Positions 7,960 through 17,010 are shown, counted from the first letter of the stretch. The stretch: 64,000 bases of DNA from Pseudomonadota bacterium (GCA_023419315.1 JAEZYE010000024.1:62001-126000), one strand, 5' to 3'. Translations and numbers: made by a program. Notes: generated by a model from the letters alone, not told the origin.

Positions 7960-9069
7960 TCAGCGCGCGCGCCAGCGCCGCACGCGTGCGCCCAATGCAC
8001 GACGCCATCGCAATTGCAGCAGCCACAGTGCGGGCAGGCCGTTTCCGTACGCGAGCCAGTGATCGGCCAGCATCCGGCGACCGCGCCACAGGCGGTTCAT
8101 CAGCGGATGATCGGGCGCAGCGCAGGAGTCCATCCAGGCCAGCGCCGGGACTGCGGCCAGGCGCGGCATCGATTCCAGTTCCAGTTGCAGGCCGGGGGAT
8201 GTCGCGGCGTGGGCTTCGTCGTAAGCGACCTTGAACGCAAAGCCGCCGTCGTCGGCGAAGAAGTCGCACTGCATTGCCACGGCGCGGCCGTCCAGCGTCA
8301 ATGCCAGCAGATGCAGGCGGTGCTGCCGGTGCGCCGATTCGGCAATCCGGCGGAAGAATGCGGCGTCGGCCGGCGTGCTGCCCAGCGCGGTGCCGGCGCG
8401 GCCTTTCCATCCGCTGGCTTCCAGTCGCAGGAATTCGTCCAGCCAGGGCGCGATGTCGTCGTCCGCGCCGAGCCGAACGACGGCAAGCGTGCCCGCCTGT
8501 TCCAGCTTGCGCCGCTTGCGCCGCAGATCCTTCAGGTGGCGCGCGGAGAACGCCGGCTCGGTCTGCCGATCTCCGGCGAGGTCCAGCCACGCGCGCTGGC
8601 GCAGATCGCGATGCTGGCGCCAGCCCGGGCGTGAACGCAGCACGGCGGCGAGCGTGCGCGCGAACGCACCGTCGGCGGTGATCTCGTCCAGTTGCACGCA
8701 GCGCGCCGGCGCCCGGCCTTGCTCGATGGAATCGAGCAGCGCGGCCAGCGTTGCTTCCGGTTGATCGCGGTGGACCAGCGGCGTGCCGAGGAAGCAGTAG
8801 ATATGCCGCCACAGGCTGAGCAATGGCGGGCGCAGCCCCTTGCGTGGATGCCACTGGAACGGAAACAGCGCCGCGAGCGTTCCGTCTTCGCGCCAGACCA
8901 GCGCGATGCGCACCGCGTCATGATCGAAGCGTTGCAATGCCGGCAGCAGCATCCACGGTTCGTGGAAGACATTCGGTTCGATTGCGTCGGCGGCCAGCGC
9001 GGCGAGGGCGTCGGCATATGCGTGCAGTCCGGCGGCATCCTCCAGCCATTGCACCTGCAATGCGGTCAT
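7960..9069 (-). CDS. CelD/BcsL-type GNAT acetyltransferase
   Basis: This 369-residue protein starts at the ATG at 9069, which overlaps the stop of the upstream FemAB-like gene as ATGA; the frame also opens further upstream but the overlap decides the start. It has a duplicated GNAT/FemAB fold. The C-terminal half carries the CelD-type acetyltransferase pattern: RHLKDLRRKRRKLEQAGTL, then a helix-rich region ending in LALTLDGRAVAMQCDFFADDGGFAFKVAYDEAHA, and MDSCAAPDHPLMNRLW. CelD-like proteins occur in cellulose and EPS loci, where they are believed to acylate sugars or amino groups. It forms a tightly coupled tandem with the next gene, which is a distant paralogue of the same architecture. Confidence 0.8.
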   Translation of the reverse strand: MTALQVQWLEDAAGLHAYADALAALAADAIEPNVFHEPWMLLPALQRFDHDAVRIALVWREDGTLAALFPFQWHPRKGLRPPLLSLWRHIYCFLGTPLVHRDQPEATLAALLDSIEQGRAPARCVQLDEITADGAFARTLAAVLRSRPGWRQHRDLRQRAWLDLAGDRQTEPAFSARHLKDLRRKRRKLEQAGTLAVVRLGADDDIAPWLDEFLRLEASGWKGRAGTALGSTPADAAFFRRIAESAHRQHRLHLLALTLDGRAVAMQCDFFADDGGFAFKVAYDEAHAATSPGLQLELESMPRLAAVPALAWMDSCAAPDHPLMNRLWRGRRMLADHWLAYGNGLPALWLLQLRWRRALGARVRRWRAR

Positions 9070-10277
9070 TGCGACGGCGGCGGACGCAGGCGGTGCCAGA
9101 TGCGGCGCGCGCGCGAGGTCAGCCCGGCGCGATCCAGCGAAACCCACAGCAGTTCGCCTTCGGCATCGGCCAGCGCGCGCTTGTAGCGCGAATCGCCGGC
9201 AAGGAAATCGAACGTGGACAGGCCCTGCGTCACCGCGTGTTCGATGTTGCGGCTGAGCAGCAGCAGGCCCGGGCTGCCGAAACTGGCGAAGTGCCGGTAA
9301 TCCGTGCCTGACTGATAGAAGTAGGCCGTGCCGCGATGGATGAAGTTGTACGCGTAGCCGATGGTGCGATCGCCGGCCGACAGCCGCGTCAGCTGGATCT
9401 GCTGTTGCGGGTCGTGCGCGCCCATCAGGCTTTCATGGAACTTGCGGATGCGCTGATCGCCGAATGCACCGGCAGTGCGGCGATGCGTGGTCCAGTGCGC
9501 CTGGTGCAGCGCGGCCATTTCGCGGAACCAGGCCACGCGCTGGTCAGGATCCTGCGCCACGCTGAACTGCAGATCGCCGTATTCGCGCGCGATCTTGCGC
9601 TCCGTGCGCCGGATCGCGCTGCGGTTGTTCGGGCTGAGCTGTTCCAGATAGGGTTTGCCGCCTTCGCGGATCGCGTCCAGATCCACCTGCCGGGTGACCT
9701 GCCGGCTGATGCGGCGTTCCAGGTCGGCGAGCGCCGGCGCGTCCCAGTCGATCACCGGCTCTTCAACGCCCGGCAGGAACAGCGTGGACCAGCGCGAATC
9801 CTGGCGCGCCAGGTGATCGATCATCGCGGTCAGGCACAGGCGTTCCTTGCCGGCTTCGGTCAGCAGCCCGTTGTATTCGATGGTGAGGTTGTCGATCTCG
9901 CGGTCGCCGACCTCGTGCAGGCGCAGGTGCAGCGGGCCGAGCCCGAGGAAGCGGCGGCGCGCGGTGACCAGCCCCATGCCGACCAGCCGGCGGCGGTGAT
10001 GGACGGTGATCAGCGAGAGCGGATACTGCTGGCCGATCAGCGCCAGCCATTGATTGATCCATGACCAGCTGAGGAAGAAGCTGCACGCGGATCGCGATTC
10101 AAGTTCGCGCCACTGCAGTTCCAGCCAGCTGCGATCCGGCAGCGGATCCATGCGCACTTCAACGTCTTCCGGCGACCACGCCGCCGCCACGGCGGCATGT
10201 GCGTCCGCATGTCCGTGCGGATGTCGCGTGGCCGGGACAGGGTCCACGGCCAGTTCCCCGGTGGAAGTGGACGTCAA
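9066..10277 (-). CDS. FemAB/CelD-related GNAT acetyltransferase
   Basis: This 403-residue protein has the FemAB-like GNAT fold. An N-terminal half with SCSFFLSWSW-like and LITVHHRRRLVGMGLV segments is followed by a C-terminal half with LSPNNRSAIRRTERKIAREYG (the conserved basic helix) and TIGYAYNFIHRGTAYFYQSGTD, then LSTFDFLAGDSRYKR near the end. FemAB-related proteins of exosortase A loci share this layout. The stop overlaps the CelD-like gene downstream (ATGA) and the start lies 3 nt after the Gfo/SDR fusion stop, so all three are probably one transcript. It may transfer an aminoacyl or acyl group, possibly from the ACP encoded at 203-451; that link is inferred. Confidence 0.78.
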   Translation of the reverse strand: MTSTSTGELAVDPVPATRHPHGHADAHAAVAAAWSPEDVEVRMDPLPDRSWLELQWRELESRSACSFFLSWSWINQWLALIGQQYPLSLITVHHRRRLVGMGLVTARRRFLGLGPLHLRLHEVGDREIDNLTIEYNGLLTEAGKERLCLTAMIDHLARQDSRWSTLFLPGVEEPVIDWDAPALADLERRISRQVTRQVDLDAIREGGKPYLEQLSPNNRSAIRRTERKIAREYGDLQFSVAQDPDQRVAWFREMAALHQAHWTTHRRTAGAFGDQRIRKFHESLMGAHDPQQQIQLTRLSAGDRTIGYAYNFIHRGTAYFYQSGTDYRHFASFGSPGLLLLSRNIEHAVTQGLSTFDFLAGDSRYKRALADAEGELLWVSLDRAGLTSRARRIWHRLRPPPSQ

Positions 10278-10280
10278 GGC

Positions 10281-12395
10281 TCAGTCCCGCACATCGGCTT
10301 CCCGCGGGCCGATTCCCGCTGCGCCGGCCGGCGCCACGCGCCCGAAGGTCGCATCCAGTCCACGCTCGACGCCGACGCGCGGCGTCCAGCCCAGTTCCTC
10401 GCGCGCGGCGCGCGTGTCGAAGTTGGCGAGCGGGCGCAGCGAACGGATGCGGTAGCGCGTCAGCGGCACATCGCGCTTGAGCAGCTTGCCGAGGATTTCC
10501 ACACCGAATCCGAGCGTCATGAACAGCCAGCGCGGCACGCGCATCACCTTCAGTTGTTTGCCGAGGCGGTATTTAGCACGGATCAGGTAATCCTGTTGCG
10601 TGATCGGGCTGGTATCGACGACATTGAACAGCTTGCCTTCGATGGACGGCGTGTCGGCGGCGAGCATCAGCGCATCGACCACGTCGTCCACGTACACCAG
10701 CGGCAGCGACTGGCTGCCTTCGCCGATCGCCAGCCAGCGGCCGGCCAGCGCGATCACGCCGTTCGGCGTCACCTGTTCGGCGCCGGGGCCGAAGATCTGG
10801 CCGGGGCGGATGATCACCGCCGCGAGGTTCTTTTCGCGCACCGCGCTGACGACCAGGTCTTCGGCCACCAGCTTGGTCTGCGTGTAGGCGCCGCGCAGTT
10901 CCGGGCTGGGTTCGAAACGGTAGCCTTCGGTCAGCACTTCATCGCGATCGCGGCCGGCGTGATCGAGCACGCTCATCGAACTGACGTGGACCAAGCGCTG
11001 GATGCCGTGGCGCACGCACGCATCGACGACGTTGCGCGTGCCCCACACGGTGCCGGCTTCGAAGTCGCGCGGGCCGCCGCGCATCGCGGCGCCGACGTGG
11101 TGCACCTGCGTCACGCCCTGCACGGCGTGATCGACGATGCGCGGGTCACCGAGATCGCCGATGACGACCTGCACGGCGGGATCTTCCGAATACACCGGCA
11201 TCGGTCGACGCACCAGCACGCGCACGCGCTTGCCCTGCGCGCGCAGCGCGGCCACCACGCGGCGGCCGAGGAAGCCGGCCGCACCGGTGACCAGCACGTC
11301 GGCCGGCTCCAGCGCGGTGTAGCGCGATTCGAGGATTTCCAGGCGCTGCCGATCCGGTTCGCGGCACGCCGGTTCGAGCAGCCGCGCCAGGCGCAGCGCG
11401 TCTTCACCCGGGAACGGCGGCGCCGCGTTGTCGCGCGCAGCATCGGCGAACGCCTTGGCGCCGTGCTGGATGCCGGGCGAGGGCTTCAGCATGCCGGTGG
11501 CGAAACGCACCACGTTCCAGGGAATGCGCACGACGTCGAGCACGGCGCTGATGAACGAGTTGGCGACGATGCCGATGAACTTCGGGCCCGGCAGCGTGCG
11601 GTGGATGCGGCAGGTCTGCAGGAAGCGATCCACCTCGATCGTGCCGCGCGTGCCGCGCACGAACAGGCGGTTCTCCATCGGGCGCGCATTCCACGACAGC
11701 AGCATGCGGCCGACGCCCTTGCCGGCCGTGGCCTGCGCCTGCCATTCGTCGAAGTGCAGGTTGGGATCCGTCCCGCGCGACTGGTATTGCACGTCGAGCG
11801 ACTGCACCGGGCCGAGGAAGGCTTCGATGGTGTAGAGGCCGTGCACGCCGAGATCGCGGAACGGATACGAACCCTGCGTGACCATGCCGGGCAGCGGGCC
11901 GCCGGCATAGGCCGGGTATTCGGAATTGCGGATGACATCGACCGACAGCACCTCGCCGATGCGGCCGGCGCGGACGGCGGCGAGGGCTTTCATCAGCACC
12001 GGATCGAACAGGTCCGAGTGGTTCACGCCGAGCACGCGGCGGGTCTCTTTCGCCTTGGCGATCATCGCTTCGCAATCGGCGACGGTATCGGCCATCGGCT
12101 TTTCGACCAGCACATGGCAGCCCATGTCCATCGCCTGGATCGCCAGCGTGGCGTGCGAGGAGGGCGGTGTGAGGATATGGATCGCCTGCGGGCGCGCGGC
12201 GGCCAGTTCGGCCAGCGTGCGCGTCACCAGCGGGATGTTGAAGCGCTTGGCCAGCGCTTGCGCCGCCTCGGCCTGCGTATCGCAGATGCCGACCAGTTCG
12301 ACGTAGTCCAGCCGGCTCAGCGCGGCCAGGTGATGGCCGGCGACATAGCCCGCGCCGACCACGGCCACGCGCAGTTTTTCATTGGCGGCGCTCAT
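10281..12395 (-). CDS. Fusion protein: Gfo/Idh/MocA oxidoreductase + NAD-dependent epimerase (SDR)
   Basis: This 704-residue protein contains two sugar-nucleotide-type dehydrogenases in one chain. Residues about 7-345 are a Gfo/Idh/MocA oxidoreductase: Rossmann motif VAVVGAGYVAGHH, the catalytic E-K-P at about 99-101, and a C-terminal alpha/beta domain. Residues about 365-690 are an extended SDR: VLVTGAAGFLGRRV, then SSMSV and YTQTK (the Y-x3-K catalytic pair), FGPG and YVDDVVDA. There is no stop or frameshift at the junction. Together they could carry out two successive steps, oxidation and epimerisation or reduction, on one nucleotide sugar. The start ATG overlaps the stop of the upstream glycosyltransferase (ATGA), indicating co-expression. 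Confidence 0.87.
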   Translation of the reverse strand: MSAANEKLRVAVVGAGYVAGHHLAALSRLDYVELVGICDTQAEAAQALAKRFNIPLVTRTLAELAAARPQAIHILTPPSSHATLAIQAMDMGCHVLVEKPMADTVADCEAMIAKAKETRRVLGVNHSDLFDPVLMKALAAVRAGRIGEVLSVDVIRNSEYPAYAGGPLPGMVTQGSYPFRDLGVHGLYTIEAFLGPVQSLDVQYQSRGTDPNLHFDEWQAQATAGKGVGRMLLSWNARPMENRLFVRGTRGTIEVDRFLQTCRIHRTLPGPKFIGIVANSFISAVLDVVRIPWNVVRFATGMLKPSPGIQHGAKAFADAARDNAAPPFPGEDALRLARLLEPACREPDRQRLEILESRYTALEPADVLVTGAAGFLGRRVVAALRAQGKRVRVLVRRPMPVYSEDPAVQVVIGDLGDPRIVDHAVQGVTQVHHVGAAMRGGPRDFEAGTVWGTRNVVDACVRHGIQRLVHVSSMSVLDHAGRDRDEVLTEGYRFEPSPELRGAYTQTKLVAEDLVVSAVREKNLAAVIIRPGQIFGPGAEQVTPNGVIALAGRWLAIGEGSQSLPLVYVDDVVDALMLAADTPSIEGKLFNVVDTSPITQQDYLIRAKYRLGKQLKVMRVPRWLFMTLGFGVEILGKLLKRDVPLTRYRIRSLRPLANFDTRAAREELGWTPRVGVERGLDATFGRVAPAGAAGIGPREADVRD

Positions 12396-13609
12396 GCGGC
12401 CACCTCCGGCACCAGGATGGGCGCGCCTGCGCGCTTGGCCACCAGCGCGTGCGCGACGGTGTCGAGCACCTGATCCACGCGGGCGTCCCAGGTCAGGTCG
12501 GCGACCGAGTGCATGCGCGCGGCGGCGGCTTCGGGCGAATCGCTGGCGATCGCGTGGTCGAGGCCGGCCAGGAAACCGGCGCGGTCATCGGCGATGGTCA
12601 CGTGGTTTTCGAACTTGGAGATTTCACGGTTGCGGACGCTGACGACCGGTTTGCCGGTGGCCAGATACTCGCGCAGCTTGAGTGGATTGTTGTTGGTCAC
12701 GAAACGATTGAGGCGATAGGGAATGATGGCGGCGTCGAAAGCCTTGGCCCATTGCGGCAGCGTCTTGTACGGCTGCGAACCGGCGAGGCAGACATTGGGC
12801 AGGGCACGCAGGGCGCTGACGTCGGTGGCGGCGTGCCCGATGAGCAGGAAGCTCCATTGCGGGCGCTCGCGCGCCAGCCACTCGATCAGATCCAGGTCGA
12901 TCCATTCGTGCAGCAGGCCGAAGTAGCCGATCACCGGCTTGGGCAGCGCGGCGGCCATTTCCGCGACGGGCGTCGCCGGGTCGGCGGCCTGGCGGAACAG
13001 ATCGGCATCCACGCCATGCGGCGAATAGACGGTCGAGGCATTGAGCTGGCGCTTGGGCTCGACCAGTGCGGGCGGAGCGACGAACAGCAGATCGGCCGCG
13101 CGGCTCAGTTCCTGATCGCGCTGGAAGATGAGCTTTTCGTCCACGCCGGGCAGCGCGGCGTAGTCGTCGATGCAGTAGTAGACGCACATGTCCTCGCCCA
13201 GCTTGTGGGCGAGGAAACCCGGATGCGGCACATGGAACCAGGACAGCCGGCGCTTGATGCCGGCGTGGCGCATCGCGCGGCGAACGGCCCACTGGCTGAA
13301 GAGGCGGTTGAACGCTTCCACGCCCGGCACGCGGCGGAACGGCAGCTGCGGCACCGTGCAGTGCCACATGCGCTCGTTGATGCGGATCGGCGGACGCAGC
13401 GCGGAGAACACCTTGCGCACGGCACGCTTGAGGTCGCGGCCGGATCCGCTCGGCGGGCGCAGGCCGGGCGAGTCGACATACAGCACCGGCATGCTGCGCG
13501 ACAGGCGTTCGGACACGTGGTGGCTGCTGGTGCGGTTCTCGGCAAACCAGTCGTTGCCGAAATACACCACGCCCAGGCCGTCGAGGGCTTCACGGCGCTT
13601 GTCGCTCAC
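12392..13609 (-). CDS. Glycosyltransferase family 1-like (GT-B)
   Basis: This 405-residue protein is a GT-B enzyme of the type that begins LGVVYFGNDWFAENRTSSHH (N-terminal domain) and has KPVIGYFGLLHEWIDLDLIEWLA and the donor-side region AIIPYRLNRFVTNNNPLKLREYLATGKPVV in the C-terminal domain. The usual E-x7-E is replaced by a N-N-N-P-L-K-x-x-E-Y-x-A pattern, as in several bacterial family 1 transferases from EPS clusters. I prefer the GTG at 13609 because GGGGAG lies 8 nt upstream; the frame opens at another GTG at 13642. It heads the four-gene minus-strand operon ending at 7960. Confidence 0.85.
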   Translation of the reverse strand: MSDKRREALDGLGVVYFGNDWFAENRTSSHHVSERLSRSMPVLYVDSPGLRPPSGSGRDLKRAVRKVFSALRPPIRINERMWHCTVPQLPFRRVPGVEAFNRLFSQWAVRRAMRHAGIKRRLSWFHVPHPGFLAHKLGEDMCVYYCIDDYAALPGVDEKLIFQRDQELSRAADLLFVAPPALVEPKRQLNASTVYSPHGVDADLFRQAADPATPVAEMAAALPKPVIGYFGLLHEWIDLDLIEWLARERPQWSFLLIGHAATDVSALRALPNVCLAGSQPYKTLPQWAKAFDAAIIPYRLNRFVTNNNPLKLREYLATGKPVVSVRNREISKFENHVTIADDRAGFLAGLDHAIASDSPEAAAARMHSVADLTWDARVDQVLDTVAHALVAKRAGAPILVPEVAA

Positions 13610-13702
13610 GGGCGCATCTCCCCGGCGGCATGCAGCGGGCACGACGGCACGCGGCGATTGAATGAAGGAATGAGGGAAGGCATGGCGGAGGCGCTCATCG
13701 GA

Positions 13703-14431
13703 TCAGCAATGGGACGGCAGCAGTTCGGCGAGCATGTCGCGCGCTTCGACGGTCGGCGCGGTGGCTTCGACATGCAGCGGACGCAGCGGCGAGCTGTACC
13801 AGTCCGAGACCCGGCCGCAACGCAGGGCGACCCAGGAAGGACCGTAGTCCAGGCGTTCTTCGTGCATGCTCAATGGCGTCCCCTGTATTTCCAGCACTTC
13901 ATCCACGCGCATGCCCAGCGAAACCAGGTTGCGCGCCGGTTCCGGCGCTGCATCGTCCGCGTCAGCCTTCGACGCGGCATGCGATGCGGCTGCGTCCGGC
14001 TGCGAGGAATCATTCCGCTCGATGCCGTACACCACGGCCACCATGACCGCTATCAACAGGACATAACGCAGGGGGAAGGGTTTTTCGGCCACCGCGCGCG
14101 CGGCAGGTGGCGAGGGGGAAGGCGGCGCAGGCGCCGGGCGCGCGGAAGCCGACGGTCGCCGCACCGGTGCGGCGGCAGCGCGGGGGCGCGGCGCCGGCAT
14201 GCCGGGCATGCGGCCGTGCACGCGATGGAAATCCATCGCGGCGTCGTACAGCCGGTTGATCTCCTGCAGCTCGGCGAGCGCCGCCGACGCGCGCATGTCC
14301 GGGCCGCCGGCCTGTTGATCCGGGTGCAGCGCGGCCACCTGGCGGCGGTAAGCGCGTTTGAACTCGTCGAGCGTGAAACCGGGTTGCAGCCCGAGCGCCG
14401 CGTAGAGCTTCGAGAAATCGTAATCAGCCAT
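13703..14431 (-). CDS. Membrane-anchored J-domain protein with C-terminal SmpA/OmlA-like domain
   Basis: This 242-residue protein has an N-terminal J domain (residues about 5-70) with the essential HPD at 36-38 in VAALHPDQQ. A Pro/Ala-rich linker (about 78-118) leads to one transmembrane segment (PLRYVLLIAVMVAVVYGI, about 120-138). The C-terminal region has GMRVDEVLEIQGTP followed by LDYGPSWVALRCGRVSDW, resembling the SmpA/OmlA (BamE-like) fold. Basic residues before the membrane segment suggest an N-in topology, so the J domain would recruit cytoplasmic DnaK while the C-terminal domain lies in the periplasm. A strong Shine-Dalgarno (AGGGGA) precedes the ATG at 14431. It is not an obvious EPS enzyme, though it sits inside the locus. 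Confidence 0.82.
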   Translation of the reverse strand: MADYDFSKLYAALGLQPGFTLDEFKRAYRRQVAALHPDQQAGGPDMRASAALAELQEINRLYDAAMDFHRVHGRMPGMPAPRPRAAAAPVRRPSASARPAPAPPSPSPPAARAVAEKPFPLRYVLLIAVMVAVVYGIERNDSSQPDAAASHAASKADADDAAPEPARNLVSLGMRVDEVLEIQGTPLSMHEERLDYGPSWVALRCGRVSDWYSSPLRPLHVEATAPTVEARDMLAELLPSHC

Positions 14432-14454
14432 CCATCGTCCCCTGTGACTGACGA

Positions 14455-14483
14455 GCGCCCCACGGTCCTGTGCCGTGGGGCGC
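14455..14483. other. Strong hairpin between divergent genes
   Basis: This is an inverted repeat with 11-bp perfect arms (GCGCCCCACGG and its complement) and a 7-nt loop. It lies 24 nt upstream of the J-domain gene start and 130 nt upstream of the deacetylase start. There is no T-run on either side and no gene ending here, so it is not an ordinary terminator. On the minus strand it would form in the 5' leader of the J-domain mRNA just before its Shine-Dalgarno. Confidence 0.6.
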
Positions 14484-14612
14484 GGAGTGGACAGGCATCT
14501 CGGTCAGATGCAGTCTATTACGCGTTTTCCGGCCGAGGCCGGACAGCGGGCGACTTTGCGTTTATGGAAAGTGGAACAGCCACACCGAGAGCGGAGGGCG
14601 CCTGCAAAGCGC

Positions 14613-15698
14613 ATGGACAGTAGCAACGGATTGTCGTTGAAACCGGCACCTTCGATGGGCAAGCGCCGACGCTTGGCCAACTGGTTCCACCACACCGGGA
14701 CGATGCCCTGGCTGGAGTCCGTGCGCTCGCTGCTGCGCAGCGACCTGCGCATCCTGGCCTACCACCGCGTGCTCGAATCGGCCGAACCGGAGGGCTTCCG
14801 TTTCGATCCCGAACTGATCAGCGCCTCGGCCGAGCAGTTCCACGATCAGATGAAGCTGCTGCGCCGCCGCTTCCATCCCCTGAGTTTCGAAGAGCTGCTG
14901 GCCTGTATCGACCGCGGTTCGCGTTTACCCAGGCATGCCGTGATGGTGACGTTCGACGACGGGTATGACGACAACTACCGCGTCGCGTTTCCCATCCTGC
15001 GCGATCAGGGGATGTCCGCCATGTTCTTCGTTTCGACCGGTCACATCGACAGCGGGCAGCCGTATGCCTACGACTGGCTGGTCTACATGATCTGCACCAC
15101 TGGCGCGGCCCGCCTGCAGGTGGCCGAAGCCGACATGGACGTGCCGGTTCCCGAGTCCATCGACGCGCGCCGCGAGCTGGTCGTGCACCTGCTCGATCGC
15201 ATCAAGCATCTGCCGGCGGACGTGCAGTCCGGCATCATCCGGCGGCTGGAGCACGATTGGGACATTCCGCGCGTCCCGCATCCGGACTGCCGGCCGATGA
15301 CCTGGGACCAGTTGCGCGAGATGCAGCGCGGCGGCATGGAAATCGGATCGCACGGCGTGGATCACCTGATGCTGTCGAAGTTGCCGCGCGAGCACATGCG
15401 CCGCGAGGTCTTCGAGTCCAAGCAGCGGCTGGAGCAGGAACTGGGTGTGCCGGCCAACGTGCTGTCCTATCCCGTCGGCGGTCCGCACGCCTTCGACGCG
15501 GCCGTGGAAGAGACCGTGCGCGAAGCCGGCTATCGACTGGCCTGCAGCTACATCGCCGGCACCAGCACCACCGCGGACGAATCGCGCTACTCGCTGCGCC
15601 GCGTGGCGGTCGAGCGCCAGGTCGATGCGCCGTGGTTCGAGGCGATCGTCACCTTGCCCGAAGCGTTCTGTTATGCGCCGCACCAGCGCAATGGTTGA
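14613..15698 (+). CDS. Polysaccharide deacetylase (NodB/CE4 family)
   Basis: From the ATG at 14613 this is 361 residues. The NodB domain shows motif 1 as VMVTFDDGYDDNY (metal and catalytic Asp pair). It shows motif 2 as EIGSHGVDHLMLSKL, in which the H-x3-H histidines bind the metal. Motif 3 is the region after VLSYPVGG. The N-terminus has LRILAYHRVLESAEPEGF, as in cell-surface deacetylases. It removes N- or O-acetyl groups from the polymer or its lipid-linked precursor. No clear signal peptide is seen, so cytoplasmic action on a precursor is possible. The frame opens upstream at 14475 but crosses a GC-rich hairpin region. It is the first gene of a six-gene plus-strand block. Confidence 0.88.
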   Translation: MDSSNGLSLKPAPSMGKRRRLANWFHHTGTMPWLESVRSLLRSDLRILAYHRVLESAEPEGFRFDPELISASAEQFHDQMKLLRRRFHPLSFEELLACIDRGSRLPRHAVMVTFDDGYDDNYRVAFPILRDQGMSAMFFVSTGHIDSGQPYAYDWLVYMICTTGAARLQVAEADMDVPVPESIDARRELVVHLLDRIKHLPADVQSGIIRRLEHDWDIPRVPHPDCRPMTWDQLREMQRGGMEIGSHGVDHLMLSKLPREHMRREVFESKQRLEQELGVPANVLSYPVGGPHAFDAAVEETVREAGYRLACSYIAGTSTTADESRYSLRRVAVERQVDAPWFEAIVTLPEAFCYAPHQRNG

Positions 15699-15714
15699 GG
15701 TCGGACGCCCCTAG

Positions 15715-17010
15715 ATGTTCCTCTTCGTTCTCATCTTCCTCATCCTGGTGGTGATTCGCCCGCAGGATTACCCGGCGCTGGTCGATTCCATGCCGTTCCC
15801 GATCCTCACCGTGTCGCTGCTGATCGGCGCGGTGCTGTGGATCTTCTCTTCGCGCAAGTCGTTCGGCGCGCCGCACTACGTATTGCTGATCCTGTTCCTG
15901 CTGGCAGCGATGGCGTCCAAGGTGGTGAACGGCTGGGCCGGCGGCGCCATCGTCGTGTTGACCGCATTCGCGCCGGTGTTGCTGATCTTCGTCCTGCTGT
16001 CCAACGCCGCCGACACGCGCGGGCGGGTGGAAGTGGTGATGGCGGTACTGTCGCTGTGCGCGACGGTGCTTTCATTGCACGGCATCGAGCAGCAGGCGCT
16101 GGGCATCGGCTGGACCGGCATCGGCCTGTCGCAGGGCACGCGCATCCAGTATGTCGGCATCTTCAACGATCCCAACGATCTGGGCATGTTGTTCGTGATG
16201 TGCCTGCCGATGTGCGTCTACCTGGGCAACCGCGGCGGCCTGATGGGCATGCGCCGGCTGTTCTGGTTCGCCTGCGCGGGCATCCTGCTGTACGGCATCT
16301 ATCTGACCAACTCGCGCGGCACGTTGCTGGCGTTGCTGGTGATCCTCGGCATCTACGTGTGGCAGCGCTTCGGCATGGTCGTGGCGGGCGTGGTGGGCGC
16401 GGCCGCGCTCGGCGGCATGTTGCTGCTGCCCTCGCGCATGCAGGAACTGGATGTCTCCGAAGCTTCGGCCATGGGGCGCGTGGAATCCTGGTACCACGGA
16501 CTGGAAATGTTCCTCGGCAAGCCGCTGCTCGGCGTCGGTGCGGGCGGCTACGAAGATCTGTATGCGCTGACCGCGCACAACTCCTACGTGCTGGTGCTCG
16601 CCGAGACCGGCATCATCGGCTTCACCATCTGGATCGCCTTCGTCGGCTATCTGTTCCGGATGATGTTCGCGGTGCTGCGCCTGCAGGAAATCTCGCCGAC
16701 GGACCTGCCGCCGGACGCGGAAGACTGGGAAGTGCTCGACCAGTGGCAGCGCGACCGCGCCGTGGCGATGGCGCTGCTGCTCTCGCTGTGCGCGTTCTTC
16801 GCCGCCGCGTTCTTCCTCAGCCGCAGCTACGTGATCATCCTCTACATCCTGGCGGCGCTGGTGGTCGGTTACTACACCGCGATGCGCCGCCGCTATCCCG
16901 AACTGCCGGCCTTCAGCCTGGTCCGTGACGCATTCCGCTGGCCGTTGTGGTCGGTGGCGGGCGTGCTCGGCCTGTACGTGGTCGTCAAGGTACTGCTCGC
17001 CCTCGCATGA
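15715..17010 (+). CDS. O-antigen ligase/Wzy-type polymerase
   Basis: This 431-residue polytopic protein has about eleven hydrophobic segments. The Wzy_C/O-antigen ligase signature is seen in the middle: NDPNDLGMLFVMCLPM, then YLTNSRGTLLALLVILG, and a periplasmic loop with GVGAGGYEDLYALTAHNSYVLVLAETGIIG containing the H-N-S-Y motif typical of these enzymes. It polymerises repeat units or transfers a glycan across the periplasmic face. A Wzx flippase, a co-polymerase and an export lipoprotein are all present in the locus, so the Wzy role fits best. The stop overlaps the flippase start (ATGA at 17007). Confidence 0.88.
   Translation: MFLFVLIFLILVVIRPQDYPALVDSMPFPILTVSLLIGAVLWIFSSRKSFGAPHYVLLILFLLAAMASKVVNGWAGGAIVVLTAFAPVLLIFVLLSNAADTRGRVEVVMAVLSLCATVLSLHGIEQQALGIGWTGIGLSQGTRIQYVGIFNDPNDLGMLFVMCLPMCVYLGNRGGLMGMRRLFWFACAGILLYGIYLTNSRGTLLALLVILGIYVWQRFGMVVAGVVGAAALGGMLLLPSRMQELDVSEASAMGRVESWYHGLEMFLGKPLLGVGAGGYEDLYALTAHNSYVLVLAETGIIGFTIWIAFVGYLFRMMFAVLRLQEISPTDLPPDAEDWEVLDQWQRDRAVAMALLLSLCAFFAAAFFLSRSYVIILYILAALVVGYYTAMRRRYPELPAFSLVRDAFRWPLWSVAGVLGLYVVVKVLLALA

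Noticed and set aside
10197..12473. A 758-codon plus-strand frame opposite the Gfo/SDR fusion
   Set aside because: Composition is His/Arg/Ala-rich without motifs; the minus-strand fusion explains the coding signal.
14455..14483. Hairpin as a transcription terminator
   Set aside because: No gene ends here and there is no T-run on either side; kept only as a possible leader element.
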